A stretch of 64,000 nucleotides of DNA from Glandiceps talaboti. Lineage: Eukaryota; Hemichordata; Enteropneusta; Spengelidae. The first letter of the stretch is position 1, and the number at the start of each line of letters is the position of its first letter. Below are positions 63,673 to 64,000 of the stretch, piece after piece. A program made the position numbers and the translations under genes. The notes beneath the pieces were generated by a model. The model worked only from the letters and a program-made list of their open reading frames with translations. It was not told the origin of the DNA and searched no databases. Location: positions 18,503,598 to 18,567,597 of the forward strand of contig NC_135560.1 in NCBI RefSeq assembly GCF_964340395.1, read 5' to 3'.

Positions 63673-64000
63673 CATATCTGGAAAATTTACTACTCAAAAC
63701 GGTTCAAATGTCGATCAACATTCATCGGACAAATCGATAGACGATCCCGAAGGAGAAATAACTGTGTCCAATCAAAGAAAGACGTTATGATCCAATGAAT
63801 ATTAGAAAAATTAATATACTAATTATATTAGCTTGCCAGAGGCGTCAGAGCTGAACCCCAACATTTGCGGCTCTCTGATCACTTTTTTTTGTAATTACTA
63901 TCACACAGGTTTCAAATTGTCTGGAACGATTAGAAGTACAATGTATGCTTAATCGGACAGCTTTATGAAGGAAGACGGAGAATGAAAAACCATCGAACTT

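Overview
This window is nuclear DNA from an animal. It is AT-rich and has intron-containing genes with GT..AG splice sites, long introns, many microsatellites and short non-autonomous transposons. The genes are a cluster of degenerin/epithelial sodium channel (DEG/ENaC) paralogues and a secreted angiopoietin-like fibrinogen-domain protein. Together with a Penelope-like retroelement relic, these suggest a marine invertebrate, perhaps an invertebrate deuterostome such as a hemichordate or lancelet. That placement is an inference; no marker gene fixes the species.

Layout. (1) 0.5-2.7 kb, minus: 5' part of an angiopoietin-like gene with signal peptide, Cys-rich N-terminus, coiled coil and the first two thirds of a fibrinogen-related domain. 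Its last exons lie beyond the left edge. (2) 6.4-16.0 kb, plus: complete DEG/ENaC gene A, 10 coding exons, 539 residues. (3) 18.9-26.7 kb, minus: complete DEG/ENaC gene B, 10 coding exons, 530 residues, convergent with A. (4) 26.7-52.0 kb: about 25 kb with no gene I can support, made of microsatellites, a 36-bp minisatellite, a 0.7-kb tandem duplication and short transposons. (5) 52.1-62.9 kb, minus: DEG/ENaC gene C, lacking only the exon for the N-terminus and first membrane segment, which should lie right of the window.

The three channel genes share exon lengths and intron phases almost exactly (for example 164, 115 and 76 nt exons in all three), so they arose by local duplication. Gene C differs by one extra intron and by a candidate Ser/Thr/Pro-rich exon at the start of its extracellular domain. 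The proteins would be subunits of trimeric amiloride-type sodium or acid/peptide-gated channels.

Mobile and structural DNA. The most unusual object is a perfect fold-back (two 73-bp arms, 3-nt loop) at 51452-51600, between two TA tracts. Each arm carries a type-I hammerhead-ribozyme-like core facing outward. A half copy lies at 31.7 kb. Other mobile DNA includes a fold-back MITE family (three copies), a 248-bp TTAA-flanked MITE family (two full, two partial or rearranged copies), a 71-bp insertion with a 7-bp target duplication, a C-rich dispersed repeat, a Penelope-like GIY-YIG endonuclease relic in intron 1 of gene A, and a 5'-truncated LINE in an intron of gene C.
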